From Bacillus coahuilensis m4-4 (GTDB lineage: Bacteria; Bacillota; Bacilli; Bacillales; Bacillaceae_K): a stretch of DNA of 64,000 nucleotides. The notes beneath the pieces are model-generated. The model ran no database searches. It had not been told where the DNA came from and saw only the letters and a program-made list of their open reading frames with translations. Each line of letters opens with the position of its first letter. Within the stretch, counting starts at the first letter, position 1. Both the position numbers and the translations under genes were made by a program. Location: positions 1-64,000 of the forward strand of contig NZ_ABFU01000058.1 in the NCBI RefSeq assembly GCF_000171615.1, read 5' to 3'. Shown piece by piece: positions 54,716 to 62,962 of this stretch.

Positions 54716-55378
54716 TTAATGTCTTCTAATTTTTCTTGATAATCCATTTCCAATGGTTTGAATCAGTTGCACGAGAACGACTAATAGAAGCACGGTAATG
54801 ACCATGATTTCTGTTTCAAACCGCTGATAACCGTAGGCAATCGCTAAATCTCCAAGACCTCCGCCGCCAACAAACCCAGCCATGGCAGAGGCCCCAATTA
54901 ATCCGATGGTCGCTATGGTAATATTGAGTACAAGAGAACTAAGCGCTTCTGGCAGCAATACATAAAGCACAATTTGCCACGGGGTCGCCCCCATTGCTTC
55001 AGCTGCTTCGACAATACCTGGCTTCACCTCTAACAAACTACTTTCTACTAACCTTGCAATATATGGACCTGTGAAAAAGACCAATGGTACTACCGCTGCA
55101 GCCGTTCCGATAGATGAACCAACAAGAAGTCGCGTAACCGGAAGAATGGCAACGAGTAAAATGATAAAGGGTATGGAACGAAAGAAATTAACGACTGAAT
55201 TAAAGACAGAGAAAATCCACTTATTCTCCAGTAACCCTCCTTCTCTCGTCACCACTAAAGCAATCCCTAAAGGGAGACCAATTAAGGTAGCAAATACGAG
55301 TGAAATCCCGACCATCAATAAGGTTTCTACCGTGGCATCGACAATTCGAGGCCAAAATGTAAGCAAATCAACTTGCAA
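54716..55378 (-). CDS. metI: Methionine ABC transporter permease MetI
   Basis: About 220 residues with five membrane helices and the coupling segment EAAEAMGATPWQIVLYVLLP near 135-154. The frame is open from 55387, but the TTG at 55378 sits 9 bases after a GGAGG site inside the metN end and is the likelier start. The overlap shows coupling with metN. Confidence 0.88.
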   Translation of the reverse strand: MQVDLLTFWPRIVDATVETLLMVGISLVFATLIGLPLGIALVVTREGGLLENKWIFSVFNSVVNFFRSIPFIILLVAILPVTRLLVGSSIGTAAAVVPLVFFTGPYIARLVESSLLEVKPGIVEAAEAMGATPWQIVLYVLLPEALSSLVLNITIATIGLIGASAMAGFVGGGGLGDLAIAYGYQRFETEIMVITVLLLVVLVQLIQTIGNGLSRKIRRH

Positions 55379-56396
55379 TGGAAGCAACCTCCTTCACTTC
55401 AACGAATCCCTGCACATATCGGACCGCTTCCTCAATCTCCCTACTCTCTCCCCTTAATTCCACTAGTAACCGACCAAAAGGAATTCCTTGAAGCTCCGTA
55501 ATCTGACCGTATAAAATATTGACCTCAATTTGAAATTCCTTCGAAAGACGAGAGAGTACCGGCTGTCCGGCTGAATCTCTTTGAAAAATAAACTGATAGA
55601 GATTGTTTAATCTCCCTTCCCCTTCGAGTTGCTGTAGGATAGACGGTGGAGTTACGTCCTGCATGACCGTCTTTACAAAGTTTTTCGTAGTGTTATGACC
55701 AGGCTGTGAAAAGATATCAAACACACTCCCTGATTCAATCACACGCCCCTCCTCCATCACAGCCACTCGATCGCACACCTCTCGGATGACATTCATTTCG
55801 TGGGTAATCATTAAGATGGTTACACCGTATTGATCACGCACCCGTTTCAATAAGGCTAAGATAGATGAGGTCGTCTCCGGATCCAAAGCTGAAGTGGCTT
55901 CATCACACAGCAGGATCTCAGGAGAAGTGGCAAGGGCCCTTGCAATTCCCACCCTCTGCTTTTGCCCACCAGATAACTGGGACGGGTAATCATTTGCTTT
56001 ATGTGATAACCCGATAAATTCAAGCAATTCTCGAACTCTCGTCTCTTTCTCCTCCTGATTCACACCCGTTAGCTTTAACGGGAAAGCAACATTTTGAAAG
56101 ACAGTCTTTGATTCTAATAGATTAAAATGCTGAAAGATCATGCCAATTTTCCTTCTAGCATTTCTAAGTTCAGCGTTCGAGAGATCTGTCATATTTTTAC
56201 CTGCCACAGTCACCTTCCCACTAGTAGGCTTCTCTAATAAATTTACTAAGCGAATCAGTGTGCTTTTTCCAGCACCACTAAACCCAATAATTCCAAATAT
56301 CTCTCCCTTTTGGATTAACAGGTCGACTTCGTCGACGGCCTTCACGCTCACTTCTATTTTTTGGTATTCCTTTGATACATGTTGAAAATGAATCAT
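55368..56396 (-). CDS. metN: Methionine ABC transporter ATPase MetN
   Basis: The 342-residue protein has Walker A GFSGAGKST near 38-46, signature LSGGQKQRVGIARAL near 140, Walker B ILLCDEATSALDP, and a C-terminal NIL domain (about 265-340) that binds methionine and allows feedback inhibition of transport. It is the first gene after the SAM riboswitch. Confidence 0.92.
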   Translation of the reverse strand: MIHFQHVSKEYQKIEVSVKAVDEVDLLIQKGEIFGIIGFSGAGKSTLIRLVNLLEKPTSGKVTVAGKNMTDLSNAELRNARRKIGMIFQHFNLLESKTVFQNVAFPLKLTGVNQEEKETRVRELLEFIGLSHKANDYPSQLSGGQKQRVGIARALATSPEILLCDEATSALDPETTSSILALLKRVRDQYGVTILMITHEMNVIREVCDRVAVMEEGRVIESGSVFDIFSQPGHNTTKNFVKTVMQDVTPPSILQQLEGEGRLNNLYQFIFQRDSAGQPVLSRLSKEFQIEVNILYGQITELQGIPFGRLLVELRGESREIEEAVRYVQGFVEVKEVASIAS

Positions 56397-56423
56397 AGGT
56401 GAACTCCCTTCTTTTTCTCACAC

Positions 56424-56610
56424 AAAAAGCCCCTCTTCTTGAAAAATAAGAAGAGGGGCTCATATCTAAATCGCTAGAATCTATGTAGGGCCTACTCTCC
56501 TTATCTTTCAAATGCACGCATTTGCTGGAATTGGCACAGTGTATTATCACATGATAAAACCCGCTGCCGAGGTATCGTAGGGCCAGTCCCTCCACCTCTC
56601 TAGATAAGAA
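56424..56610 (-). promoter_or_regulatory. SAM-I riboswitch (S box) with terminator controlling metNIQ and the M20 gene
   Basis: On the minus strand the leader begins TTCTTATCTAGAGAGGTGGA and continues GGGACTGGCCCTACGATACC and GGCAGCGG, the classic S-box core. A terminator hairpin follows (AGCCCCTCTTCTT at 56428-56440 with AAGAAGAGGGGCT at 56448-56460, then T). High SAM should stop transcription of the operon. Confidence 0.93.
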
Positions 56611-56770
56611 GTAATATTATTCAATTTTGGGTATTTGTGTTAGTAAGAAGCATACTCTACTTCCCTGTTTTTGTCAAACACTTTTTCTTTTTAATTTACT
56701 TGAATGTGCTACACTTATTTTGTGAGCCGAAGAAACATAATTAGAAAATACACGTAAGGGATGTGAAAAA

Positions 56771-57247
56771 GTGAAAAAAGTGATGCGTGAACGTTTTACT
56801 ACACCAAACTCTAAGGATGTAGTGGTTTTTATCATTGGTATGAGAATCAACAACCCTTTATCTGTACATAAATGGCTACCTGTTTTTACTGCAATGCCCG
56901 GAATGATTCGTGAACTGTACACCCACAAGGAAGAGCTTGGTTTTCTTTCCATGGAAAGCTACTTTGGACTCCGCACGACCGCAATGATTCAGTATTGGCG
57001 TACGACTGATGATCTTCTAGCTTATGCAAGACAAGAAAAGCATATGAAGGCTTGGCGAAACTTTAATCAGAAAGCAATGAACAATAGCTCCGTCGGAATC
57101 TACCATGAAACCTATCCATTGACATCTGGACAGTATGAGTCCATCTATGTGAACATGCCTCCGTATGGACTCGGAAAAGCATTTACGCCAGTCCCAGTTT
57201 CTCACCACCAACAATCTGCAGCCGAAAGACTCAACTCTACTACATAA
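56771..57247 (+). CDS. DUF4188 family protein (monooxygenase-like)
   Basis: The 158-residue product contains VVVFIIGMRINNPLSVHKWL, GFLSMESYFGLRTTAMIQYW and HMKAWRNFNQKAMNNSSVGI, which match the DUF4188 family, a ferredoxin-like fold related to fungal monooxygenase-like proteins. Function in bacteria is unknown. The GTG start at 56771 follows AAGGGATG. The gene is divergent from metN. Confidence 0.8.
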   Translation: MKKVMRERFTTPNSKDVVVFIIGMRINNPLSVHKWLPVFTAMPGMIRELYTHKEELGFLSMESYFGLRTTAMIQYWRTTDDLLAYARQEKHMKAWRNFNQKAMNNSSVGIYHETYPLTSGQYESIYVNMPPYGLGKAFTPVPVSHHQQSAAERLNSTT

Positions 57248-57263
57248 TATTCTATAATAACAA

Positions 57264-57294
57264 AGAGCCTAGAATTTAGAAGTCACTAGGCTCT
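57264..57294. terminator. Hairpin between converging genes
   Basis: AGAGCCTAG (57264-57272) and CTAGGCTCT (57286-57294). The T tract is poor on both strands, so termination strength is uncertain. Confidence 0.5.
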
Positions 57295-57317
57295 AACACT
57301 TTATCGTTACCTCTAAC

Positions 57318-58058
57318 TCAACTGGCCACATCACTTGTTCTCTTCCTATATCTGCGATAACTTCGCACAGCATACACAACTCCCATATTCACATACAGCA
57401 CGAGTAGTCCTGGCCATAAATAAACATAATCAAACGGTATAAGACTTCCTAAAAACTGATAAGCCGGATTGGTCGGAGCAGAATACTCGATGATCGTGAA
57501 AAAATAATTCACTCGTAGTCCTGTTGCAGCCCCAACGAACAAGTTCACGACATGGATAACTCCCGTCAGAATTAAACCCGTTACACTGACTCGAATCGCT
57601 TTTTTAATAGAGGGAGCGGGATCATATACACCCCAATAGCTTGCCAATATCGGGATGGCCAGATTTAAAAAGTGAAAAAGAAAAAAGGACAACGTTAACA
57701 GAGAATAAGGCTCTGCAATAAACTCATTGCTCGGAAGAAGGAGGGCTAAAAGTGAAGCGGGCACGCATAAATAAAAGATAAGGTCTAGTAGTACGGTGTT
57801 TCTTGACGCTAATCCAATAGGAATCAGCCACACCGCCATATAACATAGGTGAAGAGGAAGTAAGGCCAGAATGGACTCCGACTTCACATATAAACAATAC
57901 TGATTGATCAGTAAAGAACTCCCACTTATGATACACAAAACGTACAGCCATTTGCGTTTGTCCTTGAACCGTCTGCCTAGACGAAAACAAACCCATAGTA
58001 GTCCAATTGCAAATACATCAAGGAAAAATAAGGGGATGACTTCTAGGATTTCCTTCAT
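57318..58058 (-). CDS. YwaF/TIGR02206 family integral membrane protein
   Basis: The 246-residue protein has seven or so helices with the family motif ALLPLHLCYMAVWLIPIGLA near 64-83 and a conserved VNYFFTIIEYSAPTNPAYQF loop near 180. It is related to eukaryotic TMEM164. The molecular function in bacteria is unknown. It is a single gene with a weak GGAGGGTG site. Confidence 0.82.
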   Translation of the reverse strand: MKEILEVIPLFFLDVFAIGLLWVCFRLGRRFKDKRKWLYVLCIISGSSLLINQYCLYVKSESILALLPLHLCYMAVWLIPIGLASRNTVLLDLIFYLCVPASLLALLLPSNEFIAEPYSLLTLSFFLFHFLNLAIPILASYWGVYDPAPSIKKAIRVSVTGLILTGVIHVVNLFVGAATGLRVNYFFTIIEYSAPTNPAYQFLGSLIPFDYVYLWPGLLVLYVNMGVVYAVRSYRRYRKRTSDVAS

Positions 58059-58343
58059 TTAACACCCTCCATGCTTCCAAATAGCTAGATTACTACTTAA
58101 AAAGAATGTATGCTTTTCTCTGATAATATACCATCTATTTTTTACATAGTGAGACCAATTGGACTTCAGTCAATCATAACTTAAGTGTTACATACTAAAG
58201 TGTATTAATAAATAGGGTAATGATTAGTTTTAACAAGCATCTAACGGTAAAATAAGTAAATATAATTAAGTTCGTGCGCACGGTTGATGAATCTACCTAT
58301 TTTTCATGGGATTGACATCTGTAATGAGAGGGAGAATCTTACG

Positions 58344-58529
58344 ATGAAAAATCAACATATACTAAGGAGAGTACTGTTTTTCATAGGTACTTGGTTAAGT
58401 TCAATAGGTATAGCATTTTGGATCGTTGACAGTGTTCCAGAACCGTTCTCTACGTTGTCCATGCCCTTACTTATTAGTGGTAGTGCGCTATTAATTGCCT
58501 CTAACTTTTTTAAAAAAGAAAAAAAGTAA
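58344..58529 (+). CDS. Small membrane protein with two transmembrane segments
   Basis: ATG 58344 follows GAGAGGGAG with suitable spacing. The 61-residue product has two hydrophobic segments (VLFFIGTWLSSIGIAFWIV and LSMPLLISGSALLIASNFF) and a lysine-rich end. The family is not recognised. The longer frame from 58284 has no ribosome site. Confidence 0.6.
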   Translation: MKNQHILRRVLFFIGTWLSSIGIAFWIVDSVPEPFSTLSMPLLISGSALLIASNFFKKEKK

Positions 58530-58548
58530 ATATGCACGTATAAAAAAA

Positions 58549-58586
58549 GAAGCATGAACTGTCTCAACAATTACATGCTCTTTTCA
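58549..58586 (+). terminator. Weak hairpin terminator
   Basis: AGCATG (58551-58556) and CATGCT (58574-58579) followed by CTTTTC. Short stem, long loop. Confidence 0.35.
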
Positions 58587-58624
58587 TGATCTTCTTATGT
58601 CTAACGGGATCACTGTCGAGTTTC

Positions 58625-59437
58625 CTAACTTTCAAGAATAGGGACTACAACTCTTCCCTTCCCATACGGAATACACAACGGCGTGCCAGCAATCGGATCC
58701 TCTGCAATGACACATTTCATATCAAACACTTTTTCTACAAGCTCCGGACTCACAATTTCCTCTGGTCTTCCTTGGGCCACAATTCCTTTATCGCGAATGG
58801 CGACTAAGTTATGGGCATACCGACTAGCGAGGTTGATATCATGAAGAACCATGACGATCGTACGATTTTCCTTTTCATTTAGTTCAAATAACAGGTCAAG
58901 AATCTCAATTTGATGGGTCATGTCCAAGTAGGTGGTAGGTTCATCTAATAAAATAATGTCTGTATTTTGAGCCAGCGTCATCGCAATCCACGCTCGCTGC
59001 CTTTGCCCTCCAGAGAGTTCATCAATGGAACGGTCTTTTAAATCTAGTAAAGAGGTGGCTTCTAGTGCCCTCATCACCTTTTCTTCATCTTCCTCTGTCC
59101 ATTGCTTAAGCCAGTTTTGATACGGATAGCGGCCTTGTTTGACGAGTTGCAGCACGGACAATCCTTCTGGTGATTCAGGAGCCTGTGGCAGGATGGCGAG
59201 ATTTCTGGCCACTTCTTTCGTAGGCAATTTAGCAATACCTTTTCCGTCTAGAAGCACTCCACCTTGCTTAGGCTTTAATAATCGGGCAAGTGACCGTAGA
59301 AGCGTGGACTTTCCGCAGCCGTTTCCTCCGATGAACACTGTGATTTCGCCTTTTGGAATCTGTAGATCTAATTCCTCAATAATCAGCCTGTCCCCGTAAG
59401 AAAGACTCAAGCCCTCTGTTTGTAAAATTCCATTCAT
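58625..59437 (-). CDS. yusV: Siderophore ABC transporter ATPase (YusV/FecE-like)
   Basis: The 270-residue ATPase has Walker A GGNGCGKST near 36-44, signature LSGGQRQRAWIAMTL near 141, and Walker B DIILLDEPTTYLD. This pattern is typical of iron-siderophore importers. It follows the two permease genes with a 12-base gap. In B. subtilis YusV powers several siderophore systems from another locus; here it sits with them. Confidence 0.88.
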   Translation of the reverse strand: MNGILQTEGLSLSYGDRLIIEELDLQIPKGEITVFIGGNGCGKSTLLRSLARLLKPKQGGVLLDGKGIAKLPTKEVARNLAILPQAPESPEGLSVLQLVKQGRYPYQNWLKQWTEEDEEKVMRALEATSLLDLKDRSIDELSGGQRQRAWIAMTLAQNTDIILLDEPTTYLDMTHQIEILDLLFELNEKENRTIVMVLHDINLASRYAHNLVAIRDKGIVAQGRPEEIVSPELVEKVFDMKCVIAEDPIAGTPLCIPYGKGRVVVPILES

Positions 59438-59449
59438 GCTGCTTCCTCC

Positions 59450-60505
59450 TTAGCCGTTTTTCGTTTTCATCAGTAGATAAATAAAGTACGGTGCACCTAG
59501 CATCGCCGTGAACACACCCGCTGGGACAATCGACGGTAGGAATAACGTACGTCCGACCAAGTCGGCAAGCATGACGAGGATAGCGCCTATTAATGCCGCG
59601 ACTGGTAAAAGAGCTCCGTACGATGAACCTACTAATTTCCGTGCCATATGAGGAGCCATTAGGCCAACAAATCCAACACCACCGGCAAATGCAACCGCCG
59701 TTCCAACTAATCCTGTACTAATTAGCAATAAGACTAACCTGTGACGCTGAACAGCGCTTCCAACCCCTGTCGCAACTTCTTCTCCAAGAGACTGAACATT
59801 CACATTCCGCGAGGTCAGAAATGCTAGGACCAACAGGACACTCATGGCAGGTAAAAGAATCTGAACATCCTCCCATGTCACACTATTCACACTTCCCGTA
59901 ATCCAAACATATGCCTGACTCGCCATATAAATCGGACCTAACACCATAAACATCGTTGTGCCCGCCTGCATAAGAGCAGAGATTCCAATCCCGATCAAAA
60001 CCAGTCGAACAGGCGTCACACCATCTTTCCACGATAAAAAATACACAGCAAACCCAACAACCGTTGCTCCCACAAACGCTGCAACTGGCATCCACTGAAT
60101 GCTGACCATTAACGAATAATTCTCATCACTAAACAACCAAAGAAAGGCTACAACCGACATGGCCGCTCCCGCTGTTACACCGATTGTATCTGGCGCCGCA
60201 AGATCATTTCGGATCATTCCTTGTAAAATTCCACCCGCAACTGCAAGCCCCATTCCAACTAGCATAGAAGCAAGTATTCTTGGAAGTCTAAACTGATACA
60301 CAACAAGCTGTTCAAGCTCCGTTCCTCCACCAAATAATAAGCTTACCACCGTAAGAGGATGAATAGAAAGATCTCCTAGCCCCGTGCTAACGACGAAAAT
60401 AAAGACCAAAAGAAGAGATAGGATCATCATTTTACCAAACGCTTTTTGGTCCAACAGAAGAGATAGTTTGTCCTTCCCTATGCGTACACTCCGGTATCCC
60501 TTCAT
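59450..60505 (-). CDS. yfhA: Siderophore ABC transporter permease, FecCD family (YfhA-like)
   Basis: The 351-residue protein has about ten helices with VYQFRLPRILASMLVGMGLA, GGILQGMIRNDLAAPDTIGV and VAFAGGVGFVGLMAPHMARK, the hallmarks of FecCD permeases. Its start overlaps the stop of the first permease gene by four bases. The two permeases likely form a heterodimer. The YfhA label is by likeness to the B. subtilis YfiYZ-YfhA system for hydroxamate-citrate siderophores. Confidence 0.85.
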   Translation of the reverse strand: MKGYRSVRIGKDKLSLLLDQKAFGKMMILSLLLVFIFVVSTGLGDLSIHPLTVVSLLFGGGTELEQLVVYQFRLPRILASMLVGMGLAVAGGILQGMIRNDLAAPDTIGVTAGAAMSVVAFLWLFSDENYSLMVSIQWMPVAAFVGATVVGFAVYFLSWKDGVTPVRLVLIGIGISALMQAGTTMFMVLGPIYMASQAYVWITGSVNSVTWEDVQILLPAMSVLLVLAFLTSRNVNVQSLGEEVATGVGSAVQRHRLVLLLISTGLVGTAVAFAGGVGFVGLMAPHMARKLVGSSYGALLPVAALIGAILVMLADLVGRTLFLPSIVPAGVFTAMLGAPYFIYLLMKTKNG

Positions 60506-61431
60506 CCTCGGTTAAACCCCTTTCTGGCGATGTAGATAAAATATGGTGTTCCAATAAACGCCGTCATGACACCTACTGGAACCTCTTGTGGCATGACAAT
60601 ATAGCGCGCTCCTATATCTGCGGCTAACAATAAAATGCCCCCTAATAATCCTGCAAATGGCACGAGCCACCTGTGATCCGTTCCGACAAGCTGCCTGGCA
60701 ATATGCGGGATGACAATTCCTATAAATCCAATAGGTCCTGCTACTGCAACCGACCCGCCAGCAAGCAAGATGACAATCATCCCTACCATAATCTTTAAAT
60801 AGCCGACTTTAACTCCGAGTCCTCTCGCCACATCATCTCCCATGGCCAGTACATTCATGATCGGAGAAAGAGCTAGCGCTAAAAACCAGCCCGTTATCAA
60901 ATAAGGGAAAACAGAAGAGAGCGTGTCAAGCTTTCTTCCCTGCACAGATCCTGAAAGCCAGAACAGTACTTCATCAAGAGCCGCCTCATTTGTCACAAGC
61001 ATTCCTTGTGTAAAAGAAGAAAACAACGCCGTTATCGCTGCTCCAGCTAGCGTCAGTTTCATCGGAGTGAGCCCTTGCCTTCCGGCACCCCCGATAAAAT
61101 AGACGGTGAGTGCTGCAACCGCGGCCCCTAAGAAGGAAACCCACGTGAACATATTCAGATTCGAAATTTGAAAATAGGTCAAAACAAACACAACAGCAAA
61201 GCTCGCTCCTGCATTGATCCCAAGAATCCCTGGCGAAGCCAGTGGATTTTTTGTAAGCGTCTGCATATACACTCCCGCTATTGCAAGAGATGCTCCTACG
61301 CACGCAGCAATAAACGCTCGCGGCAGTCGTACAGTTTGAATAATTAAATGCTCATTACTTCCATCAAATTCAGTAAACGCTTGGAAAGCGAGAGGAATAG
61401 ACGTATCCGTATAGCCAAAAATAATACTCAT
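60502..61431 (-). CDS. yfiZ: Siderophore ABC transporter permease, FecCD family (YfiZ-like), probable 5' frameshift
   Basis: The visible frame (309 residues) starts MSIIFGYTDTSIPLAFQAFT, followed by the conserved VRLPRAFIAACVGASLAIAG and LTKNPLASPGILGINAGASF. ATG 61431 has no ribosome site and the normal first helix is missing. An upstream ATG at 61505, behind AAGGACGGG, encodes MNGKSTVGNIVKLLLVTFFS and a helix in another frame that stops at the GGG next to 61431 (plus-strand CCC 61432-61434). One more G would fuse the two and give about 333 residues. Confidence 0.8.
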   Translation of the reverse strand: MSIIFGYTDTSIPLAFQAFTEFDGSNEHLIIQTVRLPRAFIAACVGASLAIAGVYMQTLTKNPLASPGILGINAGASFAVVFVLTYFQISNLNMFTWVSFLGAAVAALTVYFIGGAGRQGLTPMKLTLAGAAITALFSSFTQGMLVTNEAALDEVLFWLSGSVQGRKLDTLSSVFPYLITGWFLALALSPIMNVLAMGDDVARGLGVKVGYLKIMVGMIVILLAGGSVAVAGPIGFIGIVIPHIARQLVGTDHRWLVPFAGLLGGILLLAADIGARYIVMPQEVPVGVMTAFIGTPYFIYIARKGFNRG

Positions 61432-61571
61432 CCCAATAAATAGAATGAGAAAAAAGTCACCAATAAAAGTTTTACAATGTTGCCTACGGTAGATTTTCCA
61501 TTCATATATAACCCGTCCTTCTTACTCTATATTCATAGTTTAGAAGATTTTAGCACTCTAGTCAATGAGAC

Positions 61572-61586
61572 TGATAATTAATCTCA
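61572..61586 (-). promoter_or_regulatory. Fur box for the permease operon
   Basis: TGATAATTAATCTCA resembles the 7-1-7 Fur box TGATAAT-N-ATTATCA, with a good left half. It lies about 67 bases upstream of the yfiZ-like ATG at 61505. Confidence 0.55.
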
Positions 61587-61594
61587 TTTTACTA

Positions 61595-61623
61595 TTGACA
61601 GTATTTTCCCTCTAGCTTATGAT
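61595..61623 (+). promoter_or_regulatory. SigA promoter of the siderophore-binding protein gene
   Basis: TTGACA (61595-61600), 17-base spacer, TATGAT (61618-61623). Confidence 0.75.
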
Positions 61624-61642
61624 AAGGCTTGTGGTTATCAAT

Positions 61643-61657
61643 TGATAATGATTTTCA
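61643..61657 (+). promoter_or_regulatory. Fur box for the binding-protein gene
   Basis: TGATAATGATTTTCA matches TGATAAT-N-ATTATCA at all but one position and lies just after the promoter, where bound Fur would block transcription when iron is plentiful. Confidence 0.75.
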
Positions 61658-61691
61658 ACGTCATTTAATAATAAAAATAGGGGGATGACCA

Positions 61692-62693
61692 ATGAAGAAG
61701 AAGTTTTGGCAACTTTTAGCACTATTCTCTGTACTTTCACTATTTGTGTTAGCAGCCTGCGGGAATACGAGTGAGGAGACAACGGAAGAAGCTACAAATG
61801 AAGACGAATCAACAGAAACAGCTGCTGAAGAGACAGAAAGCACAAGCTACATAGTGGAACATGCAATGGGGACAACTGAAATGGAAGAAACTCCAGATCG
61901 TGTCGTTATTTTAACAAACGAAGGGACAGAAGCGTTATTAGCATTAGGTGTTACACCTGTTGGTGCGGTAATGTCTTGGGACCAAGATCCTTGGTATGAA
62001 CACATCAGCGCGGAAATGGAAGGCGTTGAAGTAGTTGGAGACGAAATCGAAGTCAACATCGAGAAAATCGCTGAACTACAACCCGATCTAATTATCGGGA
62101 ATAAAATTCGTCAAGAAGAGCTTTACGATCAATTAAATGCGATTGCCCCAACGGTATTCTCAGCTGATTTAGCTGGTGACTGGAAAATTAACTTTGAACT
62201 ATATGCGCAAGCATTAAACCTTGAAGATAAAGGGCAAGAAGTCCTGGCTGCCTATGATAGCAAAGTAGAAGAAGTTAAAACAGCTCTTGGTGAGAAAACA
62301 AACGACGAGATCTCTGTCGTACGTTTCAGCTCTCGTCCAACTCGTATTTATTACACGGACTCATTCTCTGGTGTGATCTTCGAGCAACTTGGATTCAAAC
62401 GCGCTGAGCACCAAGCAGAGCTCTTCACTCCAGACAACAAAATGGGCAATTTCGCTGTAGAGGTAGACAAAGAGCTTATCCCAAAAATGGATGCAGATCA
62501 CCTATTCTACTTCACATACGCAGACTCTGAAGCGGTAGAAGAAGAGTGGACAAATGACCCACTATGGCAAAACCTAACAGCTGTTCAAGAAGGCAACGCT
62601 CACAAAGTGAGTGACACCATCTGGAACACAGCGGGTGGCGTAAAAGCGGCTGAGTTAATGTTAGCGGATATTGAAGCGATTTTTGCTGAATAA
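61692..62693 (+). CDS. yfiY: Iron-siderophore-binding lipoprotein (YfiY-like)
   Basis: The 333-residue protein has a lipoprotein signal (LFVLAAC, Cys23), a Glu/Thr-rich linker (about 24-52) and a two-lobed FecB/PeriBP domain: PDRVVILTNEGTEALLALGV, ELQPDLIIGNKIRQEELYDQ and NEISVVRF-like DEISVVRFSSRPTRIYYTDS. It is divergent from the permease/ATPase operon with Fur boxes between them. The likely ligand is a hydroxamate-type siderophore, by likeness to YfiY. Confidence 0.88.
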   Translation: MKKKFWQLLALFSVLSLFVLAACGNTSEETTEEATNEDESTETAAEETESTSYIVEHAMGTTEMEETPDRVVILTNEGTEALLALGVTPVGAVMSWDQDPWYEHISAEMEGVEVVGDEIEVNIEKIAELQPDLIIGNKIRQEELYDQLNAIAPTVFSADLAGDWKINFELYAQALNLEDKGQEVLAAYDSKVEEVKTALGEKTNDEISVVRFSSRPTRIYYTDSFSGVIFEQLGFKRAEHQAELFTPDNKMGNFAVEVDKELIPKMDADHLFYFTYADSEAVEEEWTNDPLWQNLTAVQEGNAHKVSDTIWNTAGGVKAAELMLADIEAIFAE

Positions 62694-62703
62694 TCTTGAA
62701 AGT

Positions 62704-62739
62704 AAGTGTAGAAACGATTCCTGTTTCTACACTTTTTTT
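62704..62739 (+). terminator. Rho-independent terminator of the binding-protein gene
   Basis: AAGTGTAGAAAC and GTTTCTACACTT arms with a 7-base loop and seven T. Confidence 0.92.
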
Positions 62740-62821
62740 GTGCGTGGAAGTCAATTTTATTTGGTACTTCATTGTATTGGGTATAGTAAGTACTAAGCGA
62801 AAAGAATGGGGGTCTGATCGT

Positions 62822-62962
62822 ATGAAAGCTATCCAGGTAACAGGATACGGAGACGTTGACAAGTTAGAAGTACGAGAACTCGAGATACCAGAACCGAAGG
62901 CACATGAAGTGTTAATTAGAGTAAAAGCGTGTGCAATTAATAACACAGAAATACCATTTTAA
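62822..62962 (+). pseudogene. Truncated NADPH:quinone oxidoreductase / zinc-type alcohol dehydrogenase-like gene
   Basis: The 46-residue frame (MKAIQVTGYGDVDKLEVREL ... ACAINNTEIPF) is a normal N-terminus of an MDR-family quinone oxidoreductase up to the NNTE motif, then stops. The remaining 280 or so residues are absent. The stop overlaps the 3' end of the convergent diguanylate cyclase gene, so a deletion has fused the two. Confidence 0.8.

Noticed and set aside
56278-56595. 105-residue open frame over the SAM riboswitch
   Set aside because: It coincides with a strongly conserved riboswitch and lacks a ribosome site.
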